Assembly (NCBI RefSeq): GCF_018139685.1
Contig: NZ_JAGSPN010000010.1
Location: 62,001-126,000, forward strand
Source of the DNA: Cognatundibacterium luofuense
Lineage (GTDB): Bacteria; Pseudomonadota; Gammaproteobacteria; Burkholderiales; Burkholderiaceae_D
Length of the DNA stretch: 64,000 bases
Reading direction: 5' to 3'
Translations under genes and position numbers: made by a program
The notes under the pieces: generated by a model
The model's input: the letters and a program-made list of their open reading frames with translations, nothing else
The model's database searches: none
What the model was told of the DNA's origin: nothing
In this document: piece after piece, positions 8,825 to 17,495 of the stretch
How the letters are laid out: each line of letters begins with the position of its first letter
Position numbering within the stretch: the first letter of the stretch is position 1

Positions 8825-9022
8825 ATGGAACCAGCACAAATGATTCAGTGGGCAGTCGGCGCAGGTGTGGCATGGCTGATTTTCAGCAGCATGACCGGGT
8901 TGGGTAACCGCTGGATTAAGCATGCCGATGCGGACGATGTGGAACGTTTAGAGCGCCGCATCGCCAGTCTGGAACAGCAACTGGCGGCACTGCAGCGCGA
9001 ACAGGCGGGACGTCAGGGCTGA
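8825..9022 (+). CDS. Small single-helix membrane protein with coiled-coil tail
   Basis: A 65-residue protein: a hydrophobic helix at about residues 8-26 (WAVGAGVAWLIFSSMTGLG) followed by a charged heptad-like segment (VERLERRIASLEQQLAALQRE) predicted to form a coiled coil in the cytoplasm. The ATG is preceded by CGGAGAAA, a good ribosome site; the longer upstream reading frame has none. Its stop codon lies inside the 3' end of dacB on the other strand (10 bases of overlap). I do not recognise the family; the layout resembles small phage-shock or division accessory proteins, but that is only analogy. Confidence 0.7.
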   Translation: MEPAQMIQWAVGAGVAWLIFSSMTGLGNRWIKHADADDVERLERRIASLEQQLAALQREQAGRQG

Positions 9023-10515
9023 GTTTCCGGCGCTGGTTCGTCCGGTGCCTGCCATTGTTCAGGATGTCCGGCCACCACCCACAAAATCAGCTGATCTAAA
9101 GCTTTGCGCGCTTTGGCGGCTTGTTCATCGTTGATGATGGCGACCACTATCCACTGCGTATCCTGCAGATCACGTACATAGCCTGCCAGCGCGGTGGCAT
9201 TGCGCAGGGTGCCGGTTTTCAGACGGGCGCGGCCTTCGGCTACCGTGCCTTTCAGACGCTTGCGCAGAGTGCCATCCATGCCGCCTATCGGCAGGCTGCT
9301 GATAAATTCTGCATTCCACGGACTGCGCCAGCCTGCCTGCAATACACCAGCCAGTGTTTGTGCGCTGATGCGTTCGCTGCGCGATAAACCGGAGCCATTC
9401 TCGATCACCAGCCCCTGTTCATCGAGCTGATGGCGCAGCAGCCACTGGCGTATGCGCAGGTCACCGGCAGTCCGTGAACCGGTGCCACTGGCAGCATTAT
9501 TCGGCGCTGTGCTGCCCAGCGTTTGCAGCAGGGCGCGCGCCATCGTGTTATCGGATTGTTTGTTAATCGTACGCAGCAAATCGGCCAGCGTTTCCGACTG
9601 ATGTTCCAGTAACAGCGTCGCATCCGCCGGTGCTTTGCCTTCACGTACCTGACCGCGCCAGACACCGCCGAGTTCGCGCCAGATTTGCGCAAACATCGCT
9701 GCTACATACTGATTGCGGTCCATCAGATTTAAGCGCGTACTGATCTGACAGTTTTTCGGGAAGCTGCCGTTGAGGCGTATCTCAATATCTCCGTTATCAT
9801 CCGTCAGCGCCACCGGCGGCGTTACGGATTTTTCCCAGCTGGCGCAGGCTGCATTATTCAGCTTCAGATTATTGCGGATCACGACATTCGCCAGCGGCGT
9901 CTGCAAACGGGTTTGTATGCGTTTGCCATCGGACTCTATCGCAAACTGCAGCAGATTATGATTCAGCAGCAGCGCATCGGGAATCACGTTGTAGGCGGCA
10001 TCCGGATGTTCATCAAACGGGCTGGTCTGTAAGTCTTCGCGTTCCGGCTGAAAACTGCTGCGGTCCAGTATCAGATCGCCGCGCAGGGTTTTGATGCCGC
10101 TGTAACGCAGCCGGCGCAGAAAGCTGGTCCATTTTTCCAGTGACAAAGAAGGATCGCCGCCGCCGCGTAAATACAAATCGCCGTTCAGCACTTCTTTTTC
10201 CGGTGTGGCCGTACTCAGCAACTGGGTTTTCCAGCGGAATACCGGCCCCAGTTCTTCCAGCCCCGCCAGCGTGGTCAGCAGCTTCATGCTGGATGCCGGA
10301 CTGACCGCTTGTGTTGCCTGTTGTTGCATAACGATTTGTCCGCTGTCAGCGCGCATCACCACTACCGATAAGGCTTGCGCCGGAATCCCTTGCTGCTGTA
10401 ATTGCTGTCGTATGCTGTCCGGTAAGACGCCGGTTTCGCGGGTTTGCAACGGTGCGGCAAGCGCGGGCAAGGAAAATACAACAGACAACAGCAGGGCGGG
10501 CAGGCGGATAGGCAT
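9013..10515 (-). CDS. dacB: D-alanyl-D-alanine carboxypeptidase/endopeptidase (PBP4)
   Basis: Periplasmic low-molecular-weight penicillin-binding protein of the S13 peptidase family, which trims or cleaves peptidoglycan cross-links. The active-site motifs are intact: SxxK (SSMK, in SPASSMKLLT, about residue 75 of the start used), SxN (SDN in NKQSDNTMARALL) and KTG (LKTGTLRNATALAGYV). A long insertion between the first two motifs is typical of PBP4. The N-terminus MPIRLPALLLSVVFSLPALAA is a signal peptide; the ATG was preferred over a GTG nine codons upstream. The length of about 500 residues matches the family. It converges on the 65-residue membrane protein gene with overlapping 3' ends. Confidence 0.93.
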   Translation of the reverse strand: MPIRLPALLLSVVFSLPALAAPLQTRETGVLPDSIRQQLQQQGIPAQALSVVVMRADSGQIVMQQQATQAVSPASSMKLLTTLAGLEELGPVFRWKTQLLSTATPEKEVLNGDLYLRGGGDPSLSLEKWTSFLRRLRYSGIKTLRGDLILDRSSFQPEREDLQTSPFDEHPDAAYNVIPDALLLNHNLLQFAIESDGKRIQTRLQTPLANVVIRNNLKLNNAACASWEKSVTPPVALTDDNGDIEIRLNGSFPKNCQISTRLNLMDRNQYVAAMFAQIWRELGGVWRGQVREGKAPADATLLLEHQSETLADLLRTINKQSDNTMARALLQTLGSTAPNNAASGTGSRTAGDLRIRQWLLRHQLDEQGLVIENGSGLSRSERISAQTLAGVLQAGWRSPWNAEFISSLPIGGMDGTLRKRLKGTVAEGRARLKTGTLRNATALAGYVRDLQDTQWIVVAIINDEQAAKARKALDQLILWVVAGHPEQWQAPDEPAPETQP

Positions 10516-10653
10516 AAGCAGATTCTGAACGGAGTGTTGCACAGCGGCATCAGCCGCAACGGCAGAGATAGATTTGCTGCATAAGATACAACAAATTGCT
10601 GGCGCGCTGACGGATATTTGCTATGCTGGAATCACGCTTTTTTATTTCCATAT

Positions 10654-11736
10654 ATGCAAAAACTGATCCGTACTCTGGTTTTTTCCTGTTGTGCCCTGAG
10701 TTTGTCTGCTGCTGCGCAGGAGACTGAGGTGTCGCGCTGGCACTGGAATAGCTTCGGTACGCTGGGTCTGGCACACAGCAGTGAGGATCGTGCGGATTTT
10801 GTGTTTGATAATCTGCAACCGAAAGGCACAGGCTTCAACCGGCGCTGGAATCCTGATCTGGATTCCCGGCTGGGTGTGCAACTGAATGCTGATCTGCTGC
10901 CGGGCCTGGAAGCGGTTGTGCAAGTGGTGTCTGAACAGCGTCCGGATAATTCGTATACCCCGTTTCTGAACTGGGCCAACCTGCGTTATGAAATTCTGCC
11001 GGATTTGCGGATACGCGCCGGACGGGTGGCGATGGCGAGTTTTATGGCGTCGTCGTCACGTAAAGTCGGTTACAGCAATCCGTGGATACGCCCGTCAGCA
11101 GAAGTCTACCGCTTGCTGGCGCTGACCAACAGCGATGGCGTGGATATTGAATACCGGCTTCGTACCGGCGAGTTCACGCATACGCTGTCGGCGCTGTATG
11201 GCAAGAAAACGGTGATTAATACCCGCGATCAGCATGTACACAATACCGATGTCTGGGGTGTGTATGACACCAGTGAATTCGGGCCGTGGACAGTACACAT
11301 TGCCCATCAGCAAAAACACACGGATAACCAGAATCCGCCGCTGGGTAAATTCTGGTCAGCCGGCGTCAGCTATGACAGCGGCTTATGGCTGCTGAACGCA
11401 GAATGGGTGCGCGCTGAAAATTATGACGGACGTCGTGTGCTGGCGGTGCGCGAAGCCTGGAATCTGGCAGCCGCTTACCGGATGGATTTGCTGACGCCGT
11501 TTATCAGCCTGTCGCAATTACGGCCGCTTACGGTGGTCAGTGGTACACCGGTGTCGCAAACCACGCTGGCGACGGGTGTGCGCTGGGATATTCGTAAAAA
11601 CTGGGACCTGAAGCTGCAGTGGGATCATGTGCGGCCGGGAAATGATTCATTCGGCACGCTGCAGGCGATACAGCCGGGATTTCCGAAAGGAAAGCCGGTG
11701 AATGTGGTCGCCGTGGTGCTGGATTTCGCTTACTGA
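10654..11736 (+). CDS. Porin-like outer-membrane beta-barrel protein
   Basis: A 360-residue exported protein. The ATG gives MQKLIRTLVFSCCALSLSAAAQ, a clean signal peptide; the 12 residues upstream in frame would spoil it. The mature part (WHWNSFGTLGLAHSSEDRADF, LGVQLNADLLPGLEAVVQVVSEQ, WANLRYEILPDLRIRAGRVAM) reads as alternating beta strands of a 14-16 strand barrel like those of DUF-type porins, and ends in DFAY. It is followed after 10 bases by a small PstS-like periplasmic protein, so the two form an operon. That pairing suggests uptake or sensing of an anion such as phosphate, but the barrel has no diagnostic selectivity motif I can identify. Confidence 0.75.
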   Translation: MQKLIRTLVFSCCALSLSAAAQETEVSRWHWNSFGTLGLAHSSEDRADFVFDNLQPKGTGFNRRWNPDLDSRLGVQLNADLLPGLEAVVQVVSEQRPDNSYTPFLNWANLRYEILPDLRIRAGRVAMASFMASSSRKVGYSNPWIRPSAEVYRLLALTNSDGVDIEYRLRTGEFTHTLSALYGKKTVINTRDQHVHNTDVWGVYDTSEFGPWTVHIAHQQKHTDNQNPPLGKFWSAGVSYDSGLWLLNAEWVRAENYDGRRVLAVREAWNLAAAYRMDLLTPFISLSQLRPLTVVSGTPVSQTTLATGVRWDIRKNWDLKLQWDHVRPGNDSFGTLQAIQPGFPKGKPVNVVAVVLDFAY

Positions 11737-11746
11737 GGAGTCCTGC

Positions 11747-12172
11747 ATGCGTCGCTTACTGATATCCGCCCTGATCTTCATATGCAGTCTGACAGCACAT
11801 ACTGCACGGGCTGATGTTGCGGTCATCGTGGCACCGGCCAATGCGTCGCCGGTACTGACGCAGACACAGGCGGCCCAGATTTTTATGCGCAAAATCGCGA
11901 CTTTTCCCAATGGTACGGAAGCGACGCCGGTGGATCAGCCGGAAGAGCAGGGTGTGCGTGCGCAGTTTTATCAGTACGTGGTCGGAAAAACCAATTCGCA
12001 GATGAGCGCCTACTGGTCTAAGATGATTTTTACCGGTCAGGGACGGCCACCGGTGGAAATCGGCGATAACGAGCGCATCAAAAAGTTTGTCATCACCCAC
12101 CCGAATGCGATTGGCTACATCGACAGAAAAGCGGTCGATCATTCTGTACGGGTCTTGCTGATCCTTCCTTAA
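11747..12172 (+). CDS. Small PstS-like periplasmic phosphate-binding-type protein
   Basis: A 141-residue exported protein. The ATG follows GAGGAG 7-12 bases upstream, part of which overlaps the stop region of the barrel gene. A signal peptide (MRRLLISALIFICSLTAHTARA) precedes a one-lobe PBP-like domain with features seen in PstS proteins: LTQTQAAQIFMRKIATFPNG, SAYWSKMIFTGQGRPP and VITHPNAIGYIDRKAVD. It is less than half the length of true PstS, so it is probably not a transporter subunit by itself; no pstCAB genes are nearby. It is co-transcribed with the preceding barrel gene. Homologues of this size often sit beside porins and signalling genes. Confidence 0.78.
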   Translation: MRRLLISALIFICSLTAHTARADVAVIVAPANASPVLTQTQAAQIFMRKIATFPNGTEATPVDQPEEQGVRAQFYQYVVGKTNSQMSAYWSKMIFTGQGRPPVEIGDNERIKKFVITHPNAIGYIDRKAVDHSVRVLLILP

Positions 12173-12307
12173 GACACACCCTGAGCACCGCCGCTGGCCG
12201 CAATCTGAATGAAATAACATCATTGTCTGTGCTGCTGCTTTGATGCAGGACATAAGCCTTTGATTTCGTTATAATTTCGCCCTTTTCTTCCGCTTTCGGC
12301 ACGCATC

Positions 12308-14290
12308 ATGTCCCTGTTACCGCATCAGATTGAATTATTGTCACCGGCCAAGAATATTGAGATCGGGAAAGAAGCGATTTTGCACGGCGCGGATGCGGTG
12401 TATATCGGTGGGCCGTCGTTTGGTGCGCGTCACAATGCATCGAACGAAGTCAGTGAAATCGCGGAACTGGTGGCATACGCGCACCGTTACCATGCGCGGA
12501 TTTTCGTGACCATGAATACCATCATGCACGAATCGGAACTGGAACCGGCGCGCAAACAAATTCATCAGTTATACGATGCCGGCGTAGATGCACTGATTAT
12601 TCAGGACATGGGTTTGCTGGAACTGGATATTCCGCCGATTCAATTGCACGCGAGTACGCAATGCGATATCCGTGATGTGGAAAAAGCGCGTTTTCTGAGC
12701 CAGTGCGGTTTCTCGCAACTGGTGCTGGCGCGTGAACTGACGGTGGAGCAAATCCGTGCGATCAAAGCAGAAGTCAAAACGCCGCTGGAATATTTTGTAC
12801 ACGGCGCTTTGTGCGTCGCGTTTTCCGGTCAGTGCTATATCTCGCATGCCGATACCGGCCGCAGCGCCAACCGTGGTGACTGTTCGCAAGCCTGCCGTCT
12901 GCCGTACACGATGACGGATGCGCAAGGCCGCGTGGTTGCGTTTGAAAAGCATTTGCTGTCGATGAAAGACAACGACCAGAGTGCGAATCTGGAAGCGCTG
13001 CTGAATGCCGGTGTGCAGTCGCTGAAAATCGAAGGCCGCTACAAAGACATGAGTTACGTGAAAAACATCACAGCGCATTACCGTTTGCTGCTGGATGAAA
13101 TCATGGAGCGCCGTCCTGAACTGCAGCGTGCGTCCAGTGGTGTCTCGCGCATTGCTTTCACGCCAAACGTGGATAAAACCTTCCATCGCGGTCATACCGA
13201 TTATTTTGCGAATGGCCGTCAGGAAGATATCGGCGCATTTGATTCGCCGAAATTCGTTGGTCTGCATTTTGGTTATGTCACCCGCGTCGGTACCAACTGG
13301 GTGGAAATCGAAACGCAGGAGCCGATGGCCAACGGCGACGGCCTGAACTACATGCACAAGCGCGAAGTGGTTGGTGTGCAGGCAAATACTGTTGAGAAAA
13401 CCGGCCAGTCGGAAAACGGCGAAATCTGGCGTATTTATCCGAACGAAACCATGGCAGAGTTGCCGGGTTTAAAAGCCGGTGTGGCGATGAACCGCAACCG
13501 CGATCAGCGCTGGGAACAGGCTTTGCACAAAAAGTCCGCAGAGCGCCGCGTGCCGGTATGGCTGCGTTTGCGTGACGATGCGCAAGGTTTGCTGCTGACT
13601 ATCAGCGATGCTGACGGTGTGGAAACCACCACCCGCGCAGATGTCGTGCTGGAAGCAGCGCAGCAGGCTGATAAGGCCGAAGCCGCGCTGAAAGACGGTT
13701 TGCGTAAACTGGGTAACACCATGTTTGAAGCAGAAGATGTCAGCCTGCAATTAAGCCAGATGTGGTTTGTACCGACTTCGGTACTGAATGCGCTGCGCCG
13801 GGATGCTGTGGCTGCGCATGAAGCCGCACGTGTCAGTGCCTGGCCGCGTCCGCAACGCGAACCGGCTGTCGAACCACCGGCGCAATATCCGGAAACCACG
13901 CTCAGCTATCTGGCCAATGTGTACAACAGCAAAGCGCGCGAGTTTTACCAGAAGCATGGTGTGGAACTGATCGCTGCTGCGTACGAGTCACATGAAGAAG
14001 CCGGTGAAGTGCCGCTGATGATTACCAAACACTGCCTGCGCTTCTCATTCAACCTGTGTCCGAAACAAGCCAAAGGTGTGAAAGGCGTGCAGGGGCAGGT
14101 AAAAGCCGAGCCGATGACGCTGGTGTCCGGTGGTGAAAAATACACACTGCGCTTTGATTGCAAACCTTGTGAAATGCATGTGGTCGGTGCGATGAAAAAA
14201 CATATTCTGCAATCGCCGCCACCATCCAGCGTGCCTTACAGCCCGATTACTTTCCACAAGCAGCGTCCGGCACGTCAGGAAAAAATTTAA
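12308..14290 (+). CDS. rlhA: 23S rRNA C2501 hydroxylation protein RlhA (peptidase U32 family)
   Basis: A 660-residue member of the U32 family with the C-terminal extension of RlhA/YdcP, which is needed in E. coli for 5-hydroxylation of 23S rRNA cytidine 2501. The start MSLLPHQIELLSPAKN is the family's N-terminus. Visible motifs are HGALCVAFSGQCYIS, RGDCSQACRLPY and SLKIEGRYKDMSYV, and a second Cys-rich region near the end (HCLRFSFNLCPK, DCKPCEMHV); the cysteines are probably ligands of an iron-sulphur cluster. Its length separates it from the shorter TrhP/YegQ branch. The stop overlaps that of the convergent LysR gene by 4 bases. Some relatives are annotated as collagenases, which the extra domain argues against. 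Confidence 0.85.
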   Translation: MSLLPHQIELLSPAKNIEIGKEAILHGADAVYIGGPSFGARHNASNEVSEIAELVAYAHRYHARIFVTMNTIMHESELEPARKQIHQLYDAGVDALIIQDMGLLELDIPPIQLHASTQCDIRDVEKARFLSQCGFSQLVLARELTVEQIRAIKAEVKTPLEYFVHGALCVAFSGQCYISHADTGRSANRGDCSQACRLPYTMTDAQGRVVAFEKHLLSMKDNDQSANLEALLNAGVQSLKIEGRYKDMSYVKNITAHYRLLLDEIMERRPELQRASSGVSRIAFTPNVDKTFHRGHTDYFANGRQEDIGAFDSPKFVGLHFGYVTRVGTNWVEIETQEPMANGDGLNYMHKREVVGVQANTVEKTGQSENGEIWRIYPNETMAELPGLKAGVAMNRNRDQRWEQALHKKSAERRVPVWLRLRDDAQGLLLTISDADGVETTTRADVVLEAAQQADKAEAALKDGLRKLGNTMFEAEDVSLQLSQMWFVPTSVLNALRRDAVAAHEAARVSAWPRPQREPAVEPPAQYPETTLSYLANVYNSKAREFYQKHGVELIAAAYESHEEAGEVPLMITKHCLRFSFNLCPKQAKGVKGVQGQVKAEPMTLVSGGEKYTLRFDCKPCEMHVVGAMKKHILQSPPPSSVPYSPITFHKQRPARQEKI

Positions 14291-15183
14291 TCCTGCGTCA
14301 GCTGACGGAATTGCTGCAACACTTCCAGTACATTGCGGCTGGCTCCGTCCAGCTGCGGTAATGGCCGGTGTGCAATGCCGGTGTAGCGCGGTAATGGCGG
14401 GTCCAGAGGCCGGATTTGCATGGTTTTCACGCCATGCTGATCCGGATGCTCCGCCGGTAAAATCGCTGCGCCATACGAGGACGCGACCAGACTTTTCATC
14501 GCTTCGGTGTAATTCAGTTCAATCCGCGCACGCGGTGCAAAACCGGCTGCGGCAAACCATGCCATCGTCAGATGGTACATATGGGTACTGGGTTCATTGA
14601 AAATCAGCGGTTTGTCAGCCAGCCATGCCGGGGTGATCAGATCAGGACATTCCCAGCGCGGCGGAATGAAAGCCATCATCGGATCGGTACGCCAGTGCTG
14701 AATCACAATATCTTTGTGCTGAGGCTGCGGCATCGCCACAATACCGAGATCCAGACTGCCCTGCGTTAAACCCGCCAGCGTATCGGCCGATCCCAGAATC
14801 TGCACGTCAATATCAATGCCGTTGTAACGCTGTTCAAGGATTTCCATCACCGCCGGCAGGTTGTGCACGAGTATGCCGCTGGAGGCGCCCATGCGTACCC
14901 GTCCGCGTATGCCCAGCGTCTGGCGGCGTATCGCTTCGCTGATCTCATCCGCTTCCTTCAGCAATTTCCGTCCGCGCTCCGCCAGCAAGGCACCGGCTGC
15001 GGTAGCCGTCACCGGCTTCTTTGTACGTACCAGCAAGGGCGTGTTGAAGCGTTGTTCCAGTTCTGCGATATGCAGACTGATGGTCGGCTGGGACAAATGC
15101 AGCGCCTGCGCTGCCGCTGAAAATGTCCCCAGATCCAGAATGGCAATCAGCGTGCGTACCTGATCGAGGCTGAGTTCTCGCAT
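14287..15183 (-). CDS. LysR-family transcriptional regulator (divergent to DUF1127 gene)
   Basis: Complete 298-residue LysR-type regulator. The winged helix is at residues 1-60 (MRELSLDQVRTLIAILDLGTFSAAAQ, HLSQPTISLHIAELE) and the effector domain at about 90-290. It is divergent from a DUF1127 gene starting at 15295; LysR/DUF1127 pairs recur in proteobacteria, and the DUF1127 gene is the probable target. The 111-base gap contains two related palindromes (15192-15206 and 15233-15243) that fit LysR binding boxes, the first beginning only 9 bases before this gene's start, which suggests autoregulation. Ligand unknown. Confidence 0.9.
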   Translation of the reverse strand: MRELSLDQVRTLIAILDLGTFSAAAQALHLSQPTISLHIAELEQRFNTPLLVRTKKPVTATAAGALLAERGRKLLKEADEISEAIRRQTLGIRGRVRMGASSGILVHNLPAVMEILEQRYNGIDIDVQILGSADTLAGLTQGSLDLGIVAMPQPQHKDIVIQHWRTDPMMAFIPPRWECPDLITPAWLADKPLIFNEPSTHMYHLTMAWFAAAGFAPRARIELNYTEAMKSLVASSYGAAILPAEHPDQHGVKTMQIRPLDPPLPRYTGIAHRPLPQLDGASRNVLEVLQQFRQLTQD

Positions 15184-15191
15184 GATAGATG

Positions 15192-15243
15192 ATCAGTTTT
15201 TCTGATAGTGTCGATTATAAAATCTGGCTTCTCTGATAATCAG
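15192..15243. promoter_or_regulatory. Putative LysR operator: paired ATCAG/CTGAT boxes
   Basis: ATCAG-N5-CTGAT at 15192-15206 contains the LysR T-N11-A signature (T at 15193, A at 15205). CTGAT-A-ATCAG at 15233-15243 uses the same half-sites in the opposite arrangement. Both lie between the divergent LysR and DUF1127 genes. The recurrence of one pentamer in two palindromes supports a recognition site and an activation site. Confidence 0.6.
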
Positions 15244-15294
15244 CAGCATAGCATGATGGCGGCTCTGAATCCTTAATTAAACAGGAGGCCGCAC

Positions 15295-15519
15295 ATGCTG
15301 AAATCCCTACGAAACTGGTGGCAACAGCGTCGCCGTACACAACAGCAACACGCAGAGCTGGCGGGAATGACAGACCGGGACTGGAGCGATCTGGGGGCCG
15401 GGCGTTCGGAAATGGATTACTGGCTGGCGCAGCAAAACCGCGCAGAGCAGAACACATCAGTACCGTCCTGCGCTGCCGGAATGGAGCAGATTAATATTCG
15501 CCCAGCAGGTAACCGCTGA
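15295..15519 (+). CDS. DUF1127 domain small protein
   Basis: A 74-residue protein with an N-terminal DUF1127 (YjiS-like) domain: SLRNWWQQRRR, ELAGMTDRDWSDLGAGRSEMDYWL. DUF1127 proteins are short, Arg-rich and in other bacteria have been linked to RNA-related regulation and phosphate or carbon metabolism; the molecular role here is unknown. A very strong ribosome site (AGGAGG) lies about 8 bases before the ATG. The C-terminal 25 residues are not conserved and the last 29 bases overlap the 3' end of the YdcF-like gene on the other strand. Divergent LysR gene and paired operator boxes upstream suggest it is the regulated target. Confidence 0.8.
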   Translation: MLKSLRNWWQQRRRTQQQHAELAGMTDRDWSDLGAGRSEMDYWLAQQNRAEQNTSVPSCAAGMEQINIRPAGNR

Positions 15520-16285
15520 TATACGAAAAGTACTCACGCAGCCAGGATGGAAAGCGTGTGTACAGCGGCGTGACTGAAGCGGCGGTATACGTGTTCCGGA
15601 AACCGGCGCGGTGTGCAATGGCGGTAGCACGCTCCAGATGAAATTCGCTGCTGACGATAATCAGTGGTGTATCGTCGGCAAGTCCTTGCTGTTGCAATAA
15701 TGGGCGTGAGAAACGCAGATTTTCATAGGTACTGGTGCTGGCGTTTTCCTGTATCAGCCTGTTTGCGGGAATGCCTTTTTTCATCAGATAAGCCGCCATG
15801 ACTTCCGCTTCGGAACATGAACGGCCATATCCATATCCGCCGCTGACCACCATTTTCATCGCCGGAAATTGCATGGCGACCTCCGCACCGCGATCCAGCC
15901 GGGCTGCGAGTGTCGGTGAAGGGACGCATCCGCGTACGCTGGAACCCAGTACGATAATCGCACCGCGGTCAGTCGCCGCCAGCGGTATTGTTTGTTCGCT
16001 GAGCACGCTGATGTGCCGGAAAAACGCTACAACGCTGATTGCCCACAACACAAATCCGGTCAGCATCAACTGCCATACGATCTGGCGCCAGCGTTGCTGT
16101 TGTAACCAGCGCGCCAGTGACACACTGAACCAGCTGGATGCGGCCATGGCGACGCCGATACTGGCAATCAGCACCGTTCCTGCGTGGGTGATATGCATCA
16201 GACACAAATACAGTGCATAGACAATCAGTGCGCTACCGGTAACAAACGATAACAGCGCACGCCAATGAGTGAAGCGGGACAACAT
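15491..16285 (-). CDS. YdcF/ElyC-family (DUF218) membrane protein
   Basis: A 264-residue protein with an N-terminal membrane part (three helices within about residues 10-95) and a DUF218 domain (about 105-250). Family hallmarks are AIIVLGSSV, LAARLDRGAEVAMQFP, VVSGGYGYGRSCSEAEVMAAYLMKKGIP and NASTSTYENLRFS, ending with an SSEFHLERATAIAHRAGF strand. ElyC and SanA of this family affect envelope integrity and peptidoglycan precursor use. The gene follows the SbtA-like gene on the same strand, separated by a 15-bp perfect hairpin, so its transcription may be partly uncoupled. Its 3' end overlaps the DUF1127 gene. Confidence 0.85.
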   Translation of the reverse strand: MLSRFTHWRALLSFVTGSALIVYALYLCLMHITHAGTVLIASIGVAMAASSWFSVSLARWLQQQRWRQIVWQLMLTGFVLWAISVVAFFRHISVLSEQTIPLAATDRGAIIVLGSSVRGCVPSPTLAARLDRGAEVAMQFPAMKMVVSGGYGYGRSCSEAEVMAAYLMKKGIPANRLIQENASTSTYENLRFSRPLLQQQGLADDTPLIIVSSEFHLERATAIAHRAGFRNTYTAASVTPLYTRFPSWLREYFSYISGYLLGEY

Positions 16286-16321
16286 ACAGACTCCGGTGAA
16301 GACAAGATCGCCGGATTATGA

Positions 16322-16359
16322 CACGGATGTTATGTCTTTTATATGACATAACATCCGTG
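16322..16359. other. 15-bp perfect inverted repeat between two minus-strand genes
   Basis: CACGGATGTTATGTC (16322-16336) and its exact complement (16345-16359) flank an 8-base AT loop. It is 15 bases after the permease stop codon and 37 bases before the YdcF-like start. On the minus strand no T run follows, so it is not a standard intrinsic terminator; an mRNA processing or stabilising hairpin, a factor-dependent terminator, or an operator is possible. Confidence 0.75.
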
Positions 16360-16373
16360 CAGAAGACAGCGGA

Positions 16374-17336
16374 TTACGCCAGTACCTTGTGGGCAATCTG
16401 CATATACAGCGGAATACCGAACAGGATATTCAGCGGGAAGGTGATACCCAGTGACATGCCGAAGTACAGCGAAGGCTTGGCTTCCGGAATCGCGTAGCGC
16501 AGTACGGCAGGCACGGCGATATACGAAGCGGATGCCGCCAGCACCATCAGCAAACCAGCATCACCGGCCGGAATATGCAGCAGATAAGCGATACCCAGCG
16601 CCAGTGCTGCATGGCACAGCGGACCGGCAATCGCGTAGGCCATCATCCATACCGGTGTACCGCGTAATTGCGGCAGGCTGCGTGCTGCCAGCAAACCCAT
16701 ATCCAGCAGGAAGAAAGCCAGCATGCCTTTGAATAAATCCACCGAGAACGGTTGCATCACTGCTTTACCTGCGTCGCCGGTGATCAGCCCCACGACCATC
16801 GCACCTATCAGTAACAGTTGCGCACCATCGGTCAGCGATTCATGCAGGGTGTGACGGATAGACAAATTCTGTTGCGGCGTCTGTTCACTTTTCTTACGCA
16901 GCATATTCGCCAGCACCACGGCGACAATGATTGCAGGTGATTCCATCAGCGCCATTGCCGCTGCCATGTGGCCGCCGTATGCGAGCTGGTGCGAATCCAG
17001 ATACTGCACCGCTGTGATAAAGGTGACTGCACTGACAGAGCCGTAAGTCGCCGCGACTGCCGCCGCGTCGAACGGACTGACCATGCGTTTCAGTACCTGA
17101 TAACCGGCCACCGGAATCGCCACCGCCAGAAACATGGCTGCGCCGAGGCTGGCAGCAACCTGCCAGTTCATGCCGGAATGCGACAGGGCAAAACCGCCTT
17201 TCAGACCGAGCGCCATCAGCAGATACAGAGATAAAAAACGCGAAATCGGTTGCGGAATTTCGAGATTCGAGCGCACCGCGCCCGCAAACAAACCGAACAC
17301 AAAAAATAAAATTGCCGGATCAACTAAGCTTGCCAT
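16374..17336 (-). CDS. SbtA-like sodium-dependent bicarbonate transporter family permease
   Basis: A 320-residue polytopic protein (about ten helices) of the SbtA/DUF897 family. It opens LVDPAILFFVFGLFAGAVRSNLEIPQPI and LSLYLLMALGLKGG, with the repeat-like halves typical of the fold and SASYIAVPAVLRYAIPEAKPSLYFGMSLGITFPLN near the end. Cyanobacterial SbtA imports bicarbonate with sodium; in heterotrophs the substrate is unproven but bicarbonate is the best guess. A CbbR/CmpR-like LysR gene is divergent and probably controls it. A GG-type ribosome site (AAGG) precedes the ATG. No partner PII-like SbtB gene is adjacent. Confidence 0.85.
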   Translation of the reverse strand: MASLVDPAILFFVFGLFAGAVRSNLEIPQPISRFLSLYLLMALGLKGGFALSHSGMNWQVAASLGAAMFLAVAIPVAGYQVLKRMVSPFDAAAVAATYGSVSAVTFITAVQYLDSHQLAYGGHMAAAMALMESPAIIVAVVLANMLRKKSEQTPQQNLSIRHTLHESLTDGAQLLLIGAMVVGLITGDAGKAVMQPFSVDLFKGMLAFFLLDMGLLAARSLPQLRGTPVWMMAYAIAGPLCHAALALGIAYLLHIPAGDAGLLMVLAASASYIAVPAVLRYAIPEAKPSLYFGMSLGITFPLNILFGIPLYMQIAHKVLA

Positions 17337-17495
17337 ATCAGACCTTTTCTGAAGTGTGGCGCAGTCGCCTTGTACGGGGCGCTGACCGAGGTGTTGCGTG
17401 AGAAGATGCCGGGATCCCAGAGCAGGCGAGATGTTAACGGAAGGCTGATATCAGGTAAAATCAATTTTTACGGCATCATCTATCGATAAAAATCT

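Noticed and set aside
12569-13357. 262-codon open frame antisense to rlhA
   Set aside because: No start signal or domain; wholly inside a conserved gene.
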